Origin: Chrysomallon squamiferum
Lineage: Eukaryota > Mollusca > Gastropoda > Neomphalida > Peltospiridae
NCBI GenBank assembly: GCA_012295275.1
Contig: CM022675.1
Coordinates: 5,755,589-5,819,588 of the forward strand
Length of the DNA stretch: 64,000 nucleotides
Direction of reading: 5' to 3'
The notes below the pieces were generated by a model that searched no databases, was not told the origin of the DNA, and saw only the letters and a list, made by a program, of their open reading frames with translations. The translations under genes were made by a program, and so were the position numbers. Below are positions 12,464 through 24,500 of this stretch, in pieces. Numbering within the stretch: position 1 is the first letter of the stretch; each line of letters begins with the position of its first letter.

Positions 12464-14557
12464 TGTACTAGTAATAGTAGCAGCAGCAGAAGCAGTGTAC
12501 TAGAAATAGTTATACTGGGAGTGTTGTTAGTTGTGATGGTGGTGGTGATAGTATAGTAGAATTATCAATATTATTACCATTACGGTTATTATTATATTTG
12601 TCATTATGATTATCATCAGCAGTAGCTGCATCATTTTTGTTATTATTAGCATCATCGTCGATGTTGTTATAATTATGATTACTCAAGCTATTATTATTAG
12701 TACTTCTACAACAACATGAACAACAGCAACAACTGCTACTATTTCTAGTAGTACCACTACTATTATTAGTACAAATATCATTATTGTTATTGTTGTTATT
12801 GTTGTTGTTGCAGATATAAACGAATGTTTGGAAGGTATCGACAACTGCAGTTCCCCTATATCCACTGTCTGTAGAAACACCAACGGATCTTTCACTTTCG
12901 AGTGTAAGACAGGATACTTCAGAAATAATTCTGGAGTTTGTGAAGGTGAGTCTAATAACTACTTCTCAGCTAGGTATTCTGAGAGAGAGAGATCGAGATA
13001 GATACATATGTATGTATGTATATATTTGTGTGTGCCTGTCTGAGTTTATATGTGTGAGTGTATGTAGTGTGTGTGCAATTTGTTTTGATATAAATCAGAG
13101 GTTATGGTTATGGCTTGCCATTATTATTATTATTATTATAATTATTATTATTATTATTAGTTGTTGTAGTTTTTGTACTAGTATTAGTGTTTTCAGTAAA
13201 ATGTTTAAATGCTAAATTGCTCAGAGCTACAATATGAAATCATTTCTTACAAATTAATTGACTGTTTGTGATTTCAGTTTGTGATGACAAACACTGGGGT
13301 GTGAACTGTGCTAACTCCTGTGTGTGTACAGTCAATGCTGTCAACTGCAGCTCGGTGGATGGAAGTTGTACGTGTAAAGAAGGCTGGGAAGGAGAAGACT
13401 GCGGAGCTGACATCAACGAGTGTGAGAGAAACGAAACAATCTGCAGCAGTCTTGATCATTCTGTGTGTAACAACAAAAATGGATCTTACAGCTGTGACTG
13501 TCAAACTGGTTACAGAAAAATCAAAAATGAAACCAACTGTGAAGGTAAAGAGCTGAAGTTTTTCTCTGTGTGTGTTTGACTATATATGTGTTTGCGTGTG
13601 TCTGTGTCTGTGAGTTTGCGTGTGTGTTTGTTAGTTTAGTGTGTGTTTTTGTGTATATATGTTTGTGTTTGTTCAAATGGATCTTACAGCTGTGACTGTC
13701 AAACTGGTTACAGAGAAAAAATGCAAACAGGAACGGCTGTGAAGGTAGGGAAATGAAGCTTTTGTGTATGTGTGTGTTTATATTTGTGTGTATATGTGTG
13801 TGTTTGTGTGCGTGTCGTTGTGTGTTTATGTATGTGTGTGTATGTATTTATGTGTGTGTGTTTGTGTATGTGTACTTTGTTTTGATATAAATCCAGTCCT
13901 TGCTGTTATTACTATTATTATTACGATTATTATTATTAGTAGTAGTAGTGGTAGCAGCAAGAGCAGCAGCAGCAGCAGCAGCAATAACAGCAGGAATAGC
14001 AGTATACTAGTAGTAGTTACAGTACCAGTGATCATAGTAGTAGTAATAGTGGTGGTGGTGGTTATGGTACTATAGTAGAAGATTGAATATTATTACTATT
14101 ACTATTATTATTAATATCTTTTTATCATTATGGTTATCATCATCATCATTAACATGATTTTTATTATCATTATCGTTATCATTATTACTACAACTACAAC
14201 AAAACGAACAACAGCCGCTACTGCTTCTACTTCTAGTATTACTAGTAAAATTATCATTATCATTATTGTTGTTGCAGATATAAACGAATGTTTGGAAGGC
14301 ACACACAACTGCAGTTCCCTTATATCCACTATCTGTCAAAACACCAACGGATCGTTCACTTGTGAGTGTAAGACAGGATACTCCAAAAATAATTCTGGAG
14401 TTTGTGAAGGTAAGTCTAATGGCCACCTCTCAGTAACAACAAACTGGGTCATACAACAGACATTTCCTTTTACAGCAGTAGGTCATATAGTTGTTGTTTT
14501 TTTTAATTTATTATTTGATTGTTTGTTTATTTATTTATTTATGATGCAACACGTATT

Positions 14558-14592
<35 letters not shown>

Positions 14593-16029
14593 TTAGATAT
14601 TAACGAATGTCAGACAGGCTACAACAGATGTGAACAGCAATGTCAAAATTTAGACGGAAGTTACAAATGCTACTGCTCTGCTGGTTATGCCATAAGTCCA
14701 AATGACCCAAATAAGTGTGACGGTATTTAAATTAATACAAAATCCATTATCATGTAATATTTTTCTAGGCAGGAAGTTCTTTTATATTTTTGTGTTTTCG
14801 CAGGTTTTTCCATGATATTTTAAGCTGTGTATTATTTTTTCTTTTTTTCTTCACTTAGTCATGATTTAACAATCGCTGTATTATCTAATCCTCTCCTCTC
14901 TTTAATCAGCTCCTCTAATCCAGTCGTAATTTATCTGTAACCAAGTCCTCTGATATAGATTTAATATACCTGTAACAATGTCATGCGGTACAGTTCTAAT
15001 TTAACTATAACCAAGTCCTCTGATATAGTCCTAATTTAACTGTAGCCAAGTCATCTGATACAGTTCTAATTTAGATGTAATCCAGTCCTCTGATACAGTT
15101 TTAATTTAGCTGTAAGCAAGACCTCTGATACAGTTCTAATTTAGCTGTAAGCAAGACCTCTGATACAGTTCTAATTTAGCTGTAACCAAGTCATCTGATA
15201 CAGTCATAATTTAGCTGTAACCAAGTCGTAATATAACTGCTTGAAACCTGTTGCTTGAAACCTGATTGAATGACATAAATATGTGTTACTTTTTTAAAAG
15301 TAAAAATGGCTATGAATTGGCATAGGCCTCTATATTATTTATTTTATAAAAAAAAATTATTATTATTTTCATCTATTTTAGAAAGAAAAAAATGTTACTT
15401 TTGGTCAAAGCAAACGATGCTGGGAATTATGATGTTTTTATTTTAAAACATTTATTTATTTATTTTTTTTTTGTTTTTTTTTTTTTGAAGTAATATACTA
15501 TTTAAAAAAAAAAAAAAAAAAAAAAAAGTGCATTCAGTAGTATAAGAATTTTAAAATGTGCTAGTACATCAATTTCGAAATTATAAAACTGTTGTTTCAG
15601 CAAAATCTTTCTTTTAAGTAATCAACTGAAATATTTATCTTATTTTCCTTTGTTCTTTAGCCACAAAATCAGTATCTGCTGTTATAACAGTTAATTACGA
15701 AAATGAGAAATACGAATTCATCTTCAGCAGAGTATCAACAGGACTTAAAGATGATTAAAGAAAGTGTAAGTTTGTATCAGTGTAAGATCTGTAATAATTA
15801 ATGAACGATGGGCAAATGAATTAAGAATTGGATTGAAGTATGAACAGATGGATGGATGGAGGGACTGATGTAAGCGTGGGTGGATGGTAAAATAGTGCCA
15901 TCTAATAGTGGTCTTTTTACTCAGAAACAAAACTGTCACTTAATATCATTGTATTGTTATTTTAACAGTTAAAATTAAACATACAGGTCAATATGATCTT
16001 ATACCTGTCTTCGCTTATAAAAACAATTC

Positions 16030-16071
<42 letters not shown>

Positions 16072-16826
16072 TTCATACAGATTCATTAAATTTGACACTT
16101 ATTTTGAGCTCAACGTTGATCTATTTTCTGTATTAATGTACAGTAAAACTGAATTATGTTCCTTTGTTTTTTATTTTAGTTGACAGAGTACTTCAATAAA
16201 ACTGTTGTTGGGTTTGTTGGTGTAATTATCAACAGTTTGAAAAAGGGTAGCACCATTGCCTATGATGTCATCCTAAACAAAGATTTACTAGACGTTGATT
16301 CAACAGCATTATTCACGAAGGCCATTGTTAATCTGTCATCAGCAAATATCACTTTCACTAATACGTCTGTCTCAGTTATTTCTCAACAAGTGAATGGCAT
16401 AGTCAGTAAGTAGTGAAATTGTGCTGAATATTTTGCATTCAGATACTTTTAAAGAGTTCAGTTTACAATAATGTAGCCCGTTTCAAACACGAGAGCAAGC
16501 TAGAAATGATATCAGAAATATTAAATTATATTTCTAAAATTAAGGTCTCTCAGAGATCAAAAAATATTGAAAAATTTAAAAATTTAAGAAAGAAATTTGA
16601 GGACAAAGAAAACAAGATGATTCCACTGTTTTACCAGCAAGTTCAAAATACCTTGTTTTAAATTAATATTTTCAGAACTCTATATGAATATTACCATTTT
16701 GTTTCTTAGTCTAGGTTTCAACTTTAGAATTTCATACAGATTCATTAAATTTGACAACTTGTTCTCAAATGTCATATCTTTTGACTAAATTTTGTATAAT
16801 TTTTATTTTATTACTATAATGATTGC

Positions 16827-16881
<55 letters not shown>

Positions 16882-17124
16882 TTGAAATACAAACAAAAAA
16901 CTAAATTAAAACTGAAACAAATTGCTTATTATGTCTTAGTTTCTGTCATTCTTTCTTTTCTTTCTTAACCTTTCTTTCGTATGTTTCTTTATTTTATTTT
17001 TTATTTCTAGTAACCAAGGATACCAGTCTATGTTCATTATTTGTTGATCTGGGAGGGTGTCCAGCACTGGAAAGTTGTCAAGTTGCTGATGGTGTACCAA
17101 AATGTAGTTCCTTGAAATCAGACG
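11825..17124 (+). CDS. Gene B: EGF/SEA exon block, partial copy of gene C
   Basis: Eight exons (11825-12091, 12814-12945, 13278-13544, 14278-14409, 14597-14722, 15661-15765, 16180-16405, 17011-17124) encode laminin-EGF plus Ca-EGF, EGF, laminin-EGF plus Ca-EGF, EGF, EGF, a two-exon SEA domain and a four-Cys module. Order, lengths and phases match gene C exons at 42478-50128. No signal peptide exon, transmembrane exon or tail is found before the 17.3-20.4 kb minisatellite. The SEA exon 15661-15765 has a frameshift and stop, and EGF exon 12814 has lost a cysteine. The last exon ends in phase 1 and the first NIDO exon of gene C starts in phase 1, so the block could instead be the 5' part of gene C. 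I favour a decaying partial duplicate. Confidence 0.65.
12340..12465. repeat. (ATT)n microsatellite
   Basis: Long TTA/ATT trinucleotide tracts fill the intron before the next EGF exon. The same kind of tract precedes the equivalent exon at 14278, 43322 and 44422. Confidence 0.95.
12814..12945 (+). CDS. Gene B exon 2: Ca-binding EGF missing one cysteine
   Basis: The exon (132 bases, phase 1-1) encodes DINECLEGIDNCSSP...NTNGSFTFECKTGY. Copies at 14278 and 44422 have [11 protein letters not shown]. Here the codon at 12897-12899 is TTC (Phe) instead of TGT (Cys), removing a disulphide partner. Splice sites are intact (TTGCAG acceptor, GTGAGT donor). Confidence 0.85.
13278..13544 (+). CDS. Gene B exon 3: laminin-type EGF plus Ca-binding EGF
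   Basis: This is a second 267-base copy of exon 1 ([15 protein letters not shown]... then [14 protein letters not shown]). It differs from exon 1 at only a few residues, mostly near the end (QTGYRKIKNETNCEG against QIGYSKSKDGTNCDG), so the duplication or conversion is recent. Confidence 0.9.
13675..13745 (+). pseudogene. Relic of the 3' end of the 267-base EGF exon
   Basis: [13 protein letters not shown] is readable, then an indel shifts the frame before the terminal Cys; a GTAGGG donor-like end remains. There is no acceptor. It is an intronic fragment copied from exon 3. Confidence 0.8.
13900..14070. repeat. Trinucleotide-rich tract (ATT, AGC, AGT)
   Basis: Degenerate trinucleotide repeats lie in the intron before exon 4. 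Long ORFs on both strands here are repeat translations. Confidence 0.8.
14278..14409 (+). CDS. Gene B exon 4: Ca-binding EGF
   Basis: Phase 1-1, 132 bases: DINECLEGTHNCSSL...[26 protein letters not shown]. All six cysteines are present, unlike exon 2. The matching exon in gene C is 44422-44553. Confidence 0.9.
14597..14722 (+). CDS. Gene B exon 5: Ca-binding EGF
   Basis: Phase 1-1, 126 bases: DINECQTGYNRCEQQCQNLD, then [20 protein letters not shown] and C. Matching exons are 45225-45350 (gene C) and 63403-63278 (gene D). The donor GTATTT is weak but conserved in gene C; gene D has GTATGT. Confidence 0.88.
14890..15245. repeat. 35-bp minisatellite, short array
   Basis: About 10 units with the core CTGTAACCAAGTCCTCTGAT plus ACAGTYCTAATTTA. 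The same repeat occupies the equivalent intron of gene C (45,540-47,680), where it is about six times longer. Confidence 0.9.
15661..15765 (+). pseudogene. Gene B exon 6: first SEA exon with a +1 frameshift
   Basis: It starts ATKSVSAVITVNYENEKYE, clearly like the gene C exon 48246-48349 ([14 protein letters not shown]) and gene D exon 62891-62794. Its end, read one frame over, gives SSAEYQQDLKMIKES, matching gene [16 protein letters not shown]. One extra base near 15,720 causes a TAA at about 15,754. The length is 105 against 104 in gene C, which confirms one extra base. Splice sites are intact. Confidence 0.8.
16180..16405 (+). CDS. Gene B exon 7: main SEA domain exon
   Basis: Phase 0 in, phase 1 out: LTEYFNKTVVGFVGVIINSL followed by KKGSTIAYDVIL, ending [10 protein letters not shown]. 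The G-S at 16246-16251 sits where SEA domains such as MUC1 self-cleave (G|SVVV), although here it is followed by T-I rather than V-V. The frame is intact. Confidence 0.85.
16828..16882. repeat. (ATT)n microsatellite
   Basis: A pure ATT/TTA tract sits in the intron before the four-Cys exon. The equivalent place in gene C has been replaced by a long inverted repeat. Confidence 0.95.
17011..17124 (+). CDS. Gene B exon 8: four-cysteine module after SEA
   Basis: [34 protein letters not shown]: a compact C-x8-C-x5-C-x8-C module that in genes C and D lies between SEA and the transmembrane exon. Phase 1-1 with a GTAATG donor. No transmembrane exon follows. Confidence 0.85.
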
Positions 17125-17289
17125 GTAATGATAAATGTTATTATTTTTCATAAGAAAACCCCAAGATCTGATTAGATCAATAGGTATATTTTGGTATTTT
17201 GTACTAAATTAAATGCTGTCACTGTTATTGCTGTAAACAGCCGTGAGAATAACCTGACTTGAAAAATTTAAATTGAACCAGCCAATATT

Positions 17290-20200
17290 CTGATGTAATG
17301 CTGTCGTTCTCAGTAAAGCACAATCACTCATAGAAAAACACGGACACTGTTAGTAAAACACTGACACACTAATTAAAACACTGACATTCATAGTAAATCA
17401 CTGACACGCTCACTAAAACACTGACACTAGACATTGACATTCATAGTAAATCACTGACACGCTCACTAAAACACTGACACTCAGTAAAACACTGTCACTA
17501 TTAGTAGAACGTTGACACAGTAAAACACTGATATTACTAGTAAAACACTGAACTCTTAGTAAAACAGTGACACTCTTAGTAAAACAGTGACACTCTTAGT
17601 AAAACACTGACACTCTTAGTAAAACACTGACACTCAGTAAAACACTGTCACTATTAGTAGAACGTTGACACAGTAAAACACTGATATTATTAGTAAAACA
17701 CTGAACTCTTAGTAAATCAGTGACACTCTCAGTAAAACACTGACACTCTTAGTAAAACACTGACACTCAGTAAAACACTGTCACTATTAGTAGAACGTTG
17801 ACACAGTAAAACACTGATATTACTAGTAAAACACTGAACTCTTAGTAAATCAGTGACACTTTTAGTAAAACAGTGACACTCTTAGTAACACACTGACATT
17901 CTTAGTAAAACACTGACACTCTTAGTAAAACAGTGACACTCTCAGTAAAACACTGACACTCTTAGTAAAACACTGACACTCTTAGTAAAACACTGACACT
18001 CTTAGTAAAACACTGACACTCTTAGTAAAACACTGACACTCTTAGTAAAACACTGACACTTAGTAAAAAACTGACTAGTAAAACACTGACACTCTTAGTA
18101 AAACACTGACTTAGTAAAACACTGACACTAAAACACTGACACTTAATAAAAGTAAAAAAACACTGACACTCTTAGTAAAACACTGACACTCTTAGTAAAA
18201 CACTGACACTCTTAGTAAAACACTGACACTCTTAGTAAAACACTGACACTCTTAGTAAAACACTGACACACTCAGTCTTAGTAAAACACTGACACTCTTA
18301 GTAAAACACTGACACTCTTAGTAAAACACTGACACTCTTAGTAAAACACTGACACTCTTAGTAAAACACTGACAAACACTGACACTTAGTAAAACACTGA
18401 CTAAAAAACACTGACACTCTTAGTAAAACACAGACACTCTTAGTAAACACTGGCACTCTTAGCAAATTAGTAAAATACTGACCTTCTTAGTAAAACACTG
18501 ACACACTTAATAAAAGACTGTCACTCTTAATAAAACACTGACTGTCTTAGTAAACACTGACACTCTTAGTAAAAAACTGACACTCTTAGGAAAATACTTA
18601 CACTCTAAGTAAAACACTGACAATATCAGTAAAACACTGACACTATTAGTAAAACACTGACACTATCAGTAAAACACTAACACTCTTAGTAAAACACTGA
18701 CACTATCAGTAGAACACCTGACACTATCAGTAAAACACTGACACAATTATTAAAACACTGTCATTATTAGCAGAACGTTGACACTTATTAAATGGCACTT
18801 ATTAAAACACTCTCTTAGTCAAACACTGGCACTCTTAGTAAAACACTGACACTCTTAGTAAACACTGGCACTCTTAGTAAAATAATGACCTTCTTAGTAA
18901 AACACTGACACACTTAATAAAAGACTGTCACTCTTAATAAAACACTGACTGTCTTAGTAAACACTGACACTCTTAGTAAAAAACTGACACTCTTAGGAAA
19001 ATACTTACACTCTAAGTAAAACACTGACAATATCAGTAAAACACTGACACTATTAGTAAAACACTGACACTATCAGTAAAACACTAACACTCTTAGTAAA
19101 ACACTGACACTATCAGTAGAACACCTGACACTATCAGTAAAACACTGACACAATTATTAAAACACTGTCATTATTAGCAGAACGTTGACACTTATTAAAT
19201 GGCACTTATTAAAACACTCTCTTAGTAAAACGCTGACACTATTAGTAGAATATTGACACACTTAGTAAAACACTGACACACTTAGTAAACACTGACACTC
19301 TTAGTAAAACACTGACACTCTTAGTAAAACTCACACTCTTAGCAAAATACTGACTTTCTTAGTTAAACACTGATATACTTAGTAAAACACTGTCACTCTT
19401 AGTAAAACTATGACTCTCTTAGTAAACACTGACACTCTTAGTAAAACACTGACTATATTTGTAAAACGCTGACACTCTTAGCAAAACAATGTCACTATTA
19501 GTAAAATACTGACACTATTAGCAAAACACTCACTATTAATAGAACGCTAACTAACTTAGCAAAAAAACGCTGACATTATTAGTGAAACACTTACTCTCTC
19601 AGTAAACACTGAAACAGTAAAACACTGACTCTCTTAGTAAAACACTGACACTCTCAGTAAAACATTGACACCCTCAGTAAAACACTGACAATCTTACTAA
19701 AACACTGATACTTAGTAAAACTCTGACATTCTTAGTAAAAATCTGACGTTCTTAGTAAAACTCTGACGCTCTTAGTAAAACACTGACACTCAGTTAAACA
19801 CTGACACTCAGTTAAACACTGATACACAGTAAAACACGGACACTCTCAGTAAAACACTGACACTCATAATAGAACTCTGACACTCTTATTAAAACACTGA
19901 CAATGAGTAAAACACTGACACAATTAGTAAAACTGACATTATTAGAAGAGCTTTGACCTACGTAGGAAAACACTGACATGATTAGTAAAACAGTGACACT
20001 CGTAGTAAAACAGTGACACTATTAGTATAACAGTGACACTATTAGTATAACACTGACACTTATTAAAACACTGACGCTATTAGTAAAACACTCACTATTA
20101 GTAGAATGTTGACACTCAATAAAACACTGACACTCTTAGTAAAACACTGACAGTCTTAGTAAAACTGTCAGTATGTGTAAAACCCCGACACCCTTAGTAA

Positions 20201-20440
20201 AACACAGTCACTATTAATAAAACACTGACATTCTTAGTAAAACACTGTCACTGTTCACTCTTATTTAAACACTGTTACTCTTGGTGAAAACGCTGACAAT
20301 TTTGGTAAAACACTGATATGCTTAAGAAAATAATGACACTCTTAGTAAAATACTTATACTATTAGTAAAACATTGTTACTCTTAGTAAAACAATATCAAT
20401 CTCTGAGTAAAACACTGTCACTACTAGTAAAACAAAGGTA
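17290..20440. repeat. 3.1-kb 20-bp minisatellite with a higher-order repeat
   Basis: The unit is TTAGTAAAACACTGACACTC, with perfect runs (for example 17,930-18,060 and 18,165-18,260) and many variants. A roughly 400-base segment starting near 18,470 is repeated almost exactly 407 bases later (near 18,877), so the array also grew by larger blocks. It has no ORF and lies between gene B and the NIDO exons. Confidence 0.95.
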
Positions 20441-21265
20441 TGAGAGATAAAGTATGTTGTAAATTCTGCAGTGGTTCCTATCACATGACTGAAACAGATA
20501 CACATTAGTCTTTTGGTTACAGATCAACTACAAAAAGTAGCTTTAGACTGACCTTTAAATACAGCAATTTAGCTGATATTTTTGTTGTTTATATCTATTT
20601 CATAATTATGTACTAACCGTTTGATTTCTGAAACACACAGACCTAGTCAGTTATTCGCTATTTACTTTGTTTAAAATGGTCATATCACTTAAGAAAGATT
20701 ATTACTATATGTATCATATACAACGTTTCTGCACAATCTATATCCATTGCTCTGAAGTGACAACTATGTAAAACTCATATACATTATTACGAGAGGGCAG
20801 ATAGAACTATGTAAACTCATAGACATTAGTACAGAGGACAGATACTACTATGTAAAATTAAGATGGCAGATACGGTTTGTACAACTCATAGTCATTAGTA
20901 AAGAAAAAGCAGATACTGAGAGGGCAGATATAACTACGTAGAACTGATAGACATTAATATTCAGATGGCAGATACAGCTATAAATAATTAAATATTTATC
21001 TGGATGATACAGCTATGTAAAACTCATATATATTGATACTGAGAGGGCAGATATAATTATATAAAGCTGATATACATTAATATTCAGAGGGCAGATACAA
21101 CTATGTAAAACTCAGACATAAATATTGAGAGGACAAATACAGCTATATATAATTAAGTATTTATCTGGATGTACACTCATGTTTTCAGTAAAATATTTTA
21201 ATTATATATCGTTCAGAGCTAAAATATCAACTCAGTGTGTTTGTGATTTCAGTTTGTGATGAAAA
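20440..21265 (+). repeat. Copy of EGF-exon 5' flanking sequence without the exon
   Basis: The order GAGATAAAGTA..TCTGCAGTGGTTCC, 44-bp minisatellite units, GTTTTCAGTAAAATATTT and finally TTTCAGTTTGTGATGA matches 41,885-42,490 upstream of a gene C 267-base exon. After the acceptor only the first codons remain and the sequence diverges. It is a decapitated third cassette. Confidence 0.75.
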
Positions 21266-21447
21266 TACATGTCTATTTCTTTCTGTTTGTGTCACTGTTT
21301 GTCTGAATAAATGTGAATATGTATTCATATTTGTGTAGATGCATAGGATTACAAGTAAGTAGTTTCTAACATCATGCCCGTCATGTGCAGACATTGTTGT
21401 TTTAGCTGTTTGTCATGTGCCTATGACTGTACATTGTGTGATTACAG

Positions 21448-21560
21448 AGCTGTATCCATATTCTGAAGCAACCAAAATGAAGACCGGTGATGATATATCT
21501 GAGAAAATAACTCTTAATTCAGGAATACCATTTTACCAGAGGATGCAGAACAAGATTTAT
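21448..21560 (+). CDS. Gene C: NIDO exon 1
   Basis: [20 protein letters not shown], ending [10 protein letters not shown]. The L-x-P-Y-G/S-x..GD start is typical of NIDO domains. Phase 1 in, phase 0 out at GTAAGT. An upstream exon must supply the start codon. Confidence 0.88.
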
Positions 21561-24500
21561 GTAAGTATATTTATTAACGTAACTTTGGTCATACGATGAT
21601 ATGGTTTAAATATTTTTTTTTATATCCAGCTTTGTTTGTTTGTTTGTTTGATTGTTTATTTAACAATACAAATATCAGGGCGTTATCAGTTTTAGATATT
21701 CATCATGTGATCATGTGCTGTGCTGTCCTATCATTCTGAAAATTATAGACTCTAGATGTAAACGGTAAAATGGCGGAATTCAAATATGTTTCAACAGTAT
21801 AGTTTTAAAGACATACATTGATGTGAGTCATAATAACAATAATTTTATCTGACTGTCTATACTGATAGTATACGACGTTTGTTTTCCTCAACTTTGATTG
21901 GTTGTCTGTTCACAATATTAAGCAGTGCAAAGTATCAAACACGTTTCTGATGTTCGGGCATAGAATCAAATGCCGTTAACTTATGTGCAGTCATCTTCTG
22001 TTTTCAATCGCAAGAAGAAAAAGGCACATTCTTAACAGCTCTGTGCTATATCCACAAGTCCTTTTAAGTATATTATATGTTTAAGTTTGAAGCAGTGGTG
22101 AAAACTAAAGGTTGGCCAAAGACCCCGAGAATGAATTTGGGAAAGATGAAATCTCCGTTCGTCTGTAAGAAATTGTATTGAAATTTGAAAATACATTTCG
22201 TTTTTGAGTGTAGGTAACAGAAAAGCGTATTTTATCATCAAGTATTTCAGTCTATCGTAACAAATTCTACATCAAGTAAATACCATTATGTCATTAAAGA
22301 AAGTTTGTGTTTTTGATTATTGACATATTCTAGTACGTTAATTAACCGTAATGCTAGTTTATTAACAGAATCATTTTACAACTAAATAAAGTGTACATCA
22401 AGTTACATTTTCAGAAAATGATATTTCCTTATAATTAAACAATCAATTTAAAGCAAATGTTCACAGAGGGAAATGTTAATACTGTTTAGGTAATCCTTTA
22501 TGTGTGTTGTTTATGGCAGCTGAGTAAAATGTTGTAGCACAGTTATAAAAAACAAGCAAATTATTTTTATTTATAGAAACGTAACAGAGGTTAGCTAATA
22601 AACGTCTCTCACTGTATACTAGTATAGATACTGTACAGAAATTGAAAACTAAAAAAGTAGGTCACTCCACACCAGCTATGTACTCCTACCTTTCCATCAG
22701 TGTTTGCACGTGAACTAAAAATCGTTGTGTTTTACTTTTCATCTCTCCAGATCGGCAGTAACGGTGTTGTGAGTTTTGGAAGAGAATTCAATCCTATATA
22801 CATGGACTTCCCGCCTTATTCACGCAGTGTTTTGTGTCCGTACTGTGCCGACATAGACGCCTCAAGAGGTGGAGAAATAAGATATCAACTGTTTGATAAA
22901 AACAACGCAAAAGACAACGAAACACTGAATGTTTTAAATCGAGCCAATGCAGACGTCGTTAACAACACCAGCGAATCAAAATTTGACGCGTCACAGGTTT
23001 TTGTTGTCACATGGTACAGAGTGCCCAAATATGGATCTAACAGTCCAAAAACCGAGGTAAGAAAGCTTTTGTGAGGTTTGATAACTTTTAGTAAAAATTA
23101 TTTGAGGCTTTCTCGAATTTTCATTTATTTTTTTTTTTTTTTTTTTTTGTTTGGTTGTTTGTTTGTTTGTTTAAATTTATGTTTTGGGTTGGTTTTTTTT
23201 TCATTTATGTGTGTGTCGTTGTTGTTTCTTTATTCTTTATGGATCAAACTGTTTAATGATACTTTCCTCAGCTTCGTCAGATGTGTTATCTATGATTCCA
23301 TGGATACCTCTACATGGATGACATAAAAAAAAAAAAATAATACATAAATTATATATATAAAGATATTAACTCACAAATTAAAATAACTTCAGGAAGTTAT
23401 GGGATATTTAATCCATTTACTTATTTACTGGTCAGATATATTTCCATAGCAATATAATAATTATTATTTATTTTCCAATGCAGTATGTCACATTTCAAGC
23501 AGTAACAGTAACGGATGGAGAGACAACATATGCTATGTACATATACAGTGAACTGCACTGGATGCCCAGCTCAGATCCAATTATCATTGGCTATGGAGAA
23601 AACAGCAATTCCAGAACAGTTTCAGTGTCCAGTACTCGAGCTGCGTACACACGCGAAAACATTGGAGGAACACGTGGTAAGACATCTTATATTTAGTAGA
23701 CGTCATAACAACAATGACGACACTAACAACAATTACATGTGAACAGAACACAAAACAACAACAGAACACAAATAAATAAATATTTTAAAAAAAGTGAATA
23801 AGGTATTTAAAAAATAATAGGAAAGAAAATAATAATAACATTTACTATTATTATTATTATATTACAATAAAAGGAATTGTGATATACAATAATCACATTT
23901 ACTCTCTTAAAAATAAATAAATAGGACCATTTACGACCATCAACTTATTTTAACTCTTTTTTATTTTAATAATCCTTTTCCAAGAATAGAGATCTTCTGA
24001 TACAGTTAAATATGTGTGATTATTTAAAACTGACATTAACGTGAAGCACTGATCATTATTTGTCATTACATCGTCACAGGTCAGACTGGGTTTTACATAT
24101 TTCGTGTCGGATATGTTCAGAGTTTTTCTCAGAAATGTTTGAACTGGTATGCATCCCAGGAACAGCATTACAGTGATAACAGGCAGTTGTTTGATGACCT
24201 GCCTGATTGTCCATGCAGTATAAGACGGCTGTGGTTTGATCGGCGATGGAGATCAATTTGGGGTTACACCGGAGGACTTCGTTGTACGACACTTAACTAC
24301 AATCTGGATTTCATTCCTATGGGGAAGGTAGGTGATGTTTGAATTTGTAACCCGAGATAAAATAGTGTCTGCGTTGTTGACACGTTTAAATGTCGTTAAA
24401 TATAAATAATGTATAAGTTAAAAATACAACAAGAGATAGTGTAGTTTTTTACTAATTATAACACATATTTCGCAAAATTAATGTTGTTAATCTGTTTTAA

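Noticed and set aside
17290-20440. CRISPR-like array
   Set aside because: No conserved repeat alternating with unique spacers; it is a continuous 20-bp satellite in animal DNA.
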